A DNA stretch of 64,000 nucleotides from Caprimulgus europaeus (lineage: Eukaryota; Chordata; Aves; Caprimulgiformes; Caprimulgidae), in NCBI GenBank assembly GCA_907165065.1, contig OU015541.1, positions 14,076,501 to 14,140,500 of the forward strand, read 5' to 3'. The stretch's first letter is position 1. Every line of letters begins with the position of its first letter. The notes under the pieces are model-generated. The model was given only the letters and a program-made list of their open reading frames with translations. It made no database searches and had not been told where the DNA came from. Position numbers and translations under genes: made by a program. Positions 62,401 to 64,000 of the stretch are shown piece by piece.

Positions 62401-64000
62401 TTAGGGAGCTGCTTCCAGCTCCGAGGCAACAGAATTATTACCGCCGTGCTCAGTGGCACCCGTTCTGTGTCAGCTGCTATTTCCATTGTGAACTTGATAC
62501 CTGAAGGCTCAATATTGTGACCCTTTAATTTTCAGCTGCTACAACGTACCATGTGAGTTGGCTAAAAGGGAAGAGCTCAGAGGGGAATTTGCAATAGTTA
62601 TGCTGTGGGAGCGGTGTGTTTCTTTGGGTATTTCTTAAGTGCTGAGTGTTTAGGAGAAATTGATAGGTAGTAGCAATATACTCTTAGCAATACTTTTCCT
62701 TCTGTAGCTCTTGCTTCCTGGGATGTAATAAAATCCATTAAGTTCTATTTATGATCTAAGGCCCAATATAGTAATAGTTTTATTTGTATAATTGTGGCTG
62801 TTCTACCGATAATCAGAATAGTGAACACTTCCAGGCATGCTGCAAAACCCAGGCTGTGTGTTTAGAGGGGTGCAGGGTTGGCGTGGCCAAATGTGTGTCA
62901 GTTTCTGAGGAGTCAGAGAGACATCCTTTCAACAACAACAACAAAAAAAGGCTGGATCAAGCCGAGCATCTTTGTAGGAAGGCAGGTCCTGCCGTGCCGG
63001 GGCCATGCTGCCCTGGGTTTGTCAGATGTAACACGGGGGTGTGAGCAGGGTGAGGCAGAGCAAAGGGAGACAGATTGGACAGGTATTGGAAGCAAACAGC
63101 CATGGTTTCTTTTGGAGAGCATCTTTTCATCCCGAGGTCTGAAGGCAGGTTAAACATTCATCAGCGAGCCACTCCCCACTTTTTTTATCTCCTGCCTAGT
63201 TTGAAATGCAGCCATTTCTGGGATAAGCTACTGTAATTACTTTAAAGTACATGGTACTTCCACCACTTTTGGCAGGAAGGAAGGAGGAATACTGTGCTTC
63301 ATTGCCAGACAAAATAGAAATCAACAATTGGGATTTTTCTCAAAGAGCAGATCTATCTTCTCTGCCATTAAATCCGAGTTGGATGGAAGCCTTGTGCCCA
63401 TTTTGCTTTCGCGATGCGAGCATGGCGTTCTGCAGCACTATGTGCCCATGTTCACACTAAGATTTCAAGCAGCAATTTCTGGCCAGAAATTCTTTCTAGC
63501 GCTTTGCTTTCCTTCTGCTGTTTGCTTCCCTCTTCACACTACAGATGCTGATGGATCACCTTCCCCTGGTGAGTAATGATACACGCCGTACTTTACGTTG
63601 TGCTCAGAAACCCTGTTGTATTCGGGAATGTTCTTTCAGAGATGTATTCCCGCTCCTAAACCATTGCAGATCAGAAAGCTTGGAAAAACCTTCGAGCCTA
63701 GCTTGAGATCACTTTGTGTCAGCCTCAACACCTGCCTCCTATTTGAGCCTGGGCATGTACTTGAGTGTGTATGAGGGCTTATGCCACGGTTAGGTGCATG
63801 TACAAGCTGATGCATCCAGGTTTTCAGCTTTCTGTGCTTTCCCTACTCCCTTCTCCTCCCCCTCCATGGATGGATGTTGTATTAAACTTGGTATCCTCAT
63901 TGTAGAGCCTTCCACTTCCCAGGACCAATTTTTTATTGCCAGGAGATCTGCTTAGAGGTGGAGAGCAAAGGCAGTGATCTTGAGGATGGTTTCCAGAAAA
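56119..64000 (+). other. CBFA2T2: Probable CBFA2T2 intron 1, running off the window
   Basis: No further CBFA2T2 coding exon is recognisable; neither the MAKESG alternative start nor the EKRVPAMPG exon is found. The stretch is mostly unique DNA without CR1. It has GGA/GAA runs at 60266-60292, a CCT run at 60951-60972, a pyrimidine tract at 61388-61440, and several repeat-free AT-rich stretches (61090-61380, 63180-63260) that could be regulatory. A splice-flanked 24-nt segment lies at 63545-63568. Confidence 0.55.

Overview
This window is nuclear DNA from a bird. The evidence is about sixteen fragments of CR1 retrotransposons (many with the 3' tail ATTCTRTG or its complement and the GGTTTGGGTTGGAAGGGACC motif), three near-full solo LTRs of the common avian ERVL-type endogenous retrovirus, isochore-like swings in GC, and vertebrate split genes with canonical GT-AG introns. 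I cannot resolve the bird order from the sequence.

One complete protein-coding gene can be reconstructed to the base. It is SNTA1 (alpha-1-syntrophin) on the minus strand, with eight coding exons between 29014 (ATG) and 16014 (stop). The exons join in phase into 1476 nt, coding 491 residues, against 505 that I recall for human. The protein has the syntrophin order: split PH1 with an inserted PDZ, then PH2, then the C-terminal syntrophin-unique region. A candidate poly(A) signal lies about 730 nt past the stop. The promoter is a GC-box-rich CpG island at about 28.4-29.15 kb, backed by a degenerate 50-60 bp minisatellite at 29.2-29.95 kb.

A second CpG island at 55.9-56.4 kb carries, on the plus strand, a short first coding exon. 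It reads MVGIPGGCQ, is followed by a GTAAGA donor, and matches the start of the shorter-N-terminus isoform of CBFA2T2 (MTGR1). This agrees with the vertebrate order SNTA1-CBFA2T2, arranged head to head. The rest of the window (56.1-64 kb) would then be CBFA2T2 intron 1.

Layout: 1-15.2 kb is repeat-bearing intergenic DNA downstream of SNTA1. 15.2-29.1 kb is SNTA1, with an LTR in intron 7 and a CR1 in intron 2. 29.1-55.9 kb is a gene-poor interval with CR1s, an LTR remnant, minisatellites and two unproven long ORFs. 55.9-64 kb is the CBFA2T2 5' end.

The most unusual structure is a large inverted repeat at 1107-2657. Its arms are about 345 bp, with a perfectly identical 236-bp core between flanks that are only about 79-87% alike, and a solo LTR sits at the inner edge of one arm. 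This looks like arm-to-arm gene conversion. I found no bacterial-type system, CRISPR array or structural RNA gene.
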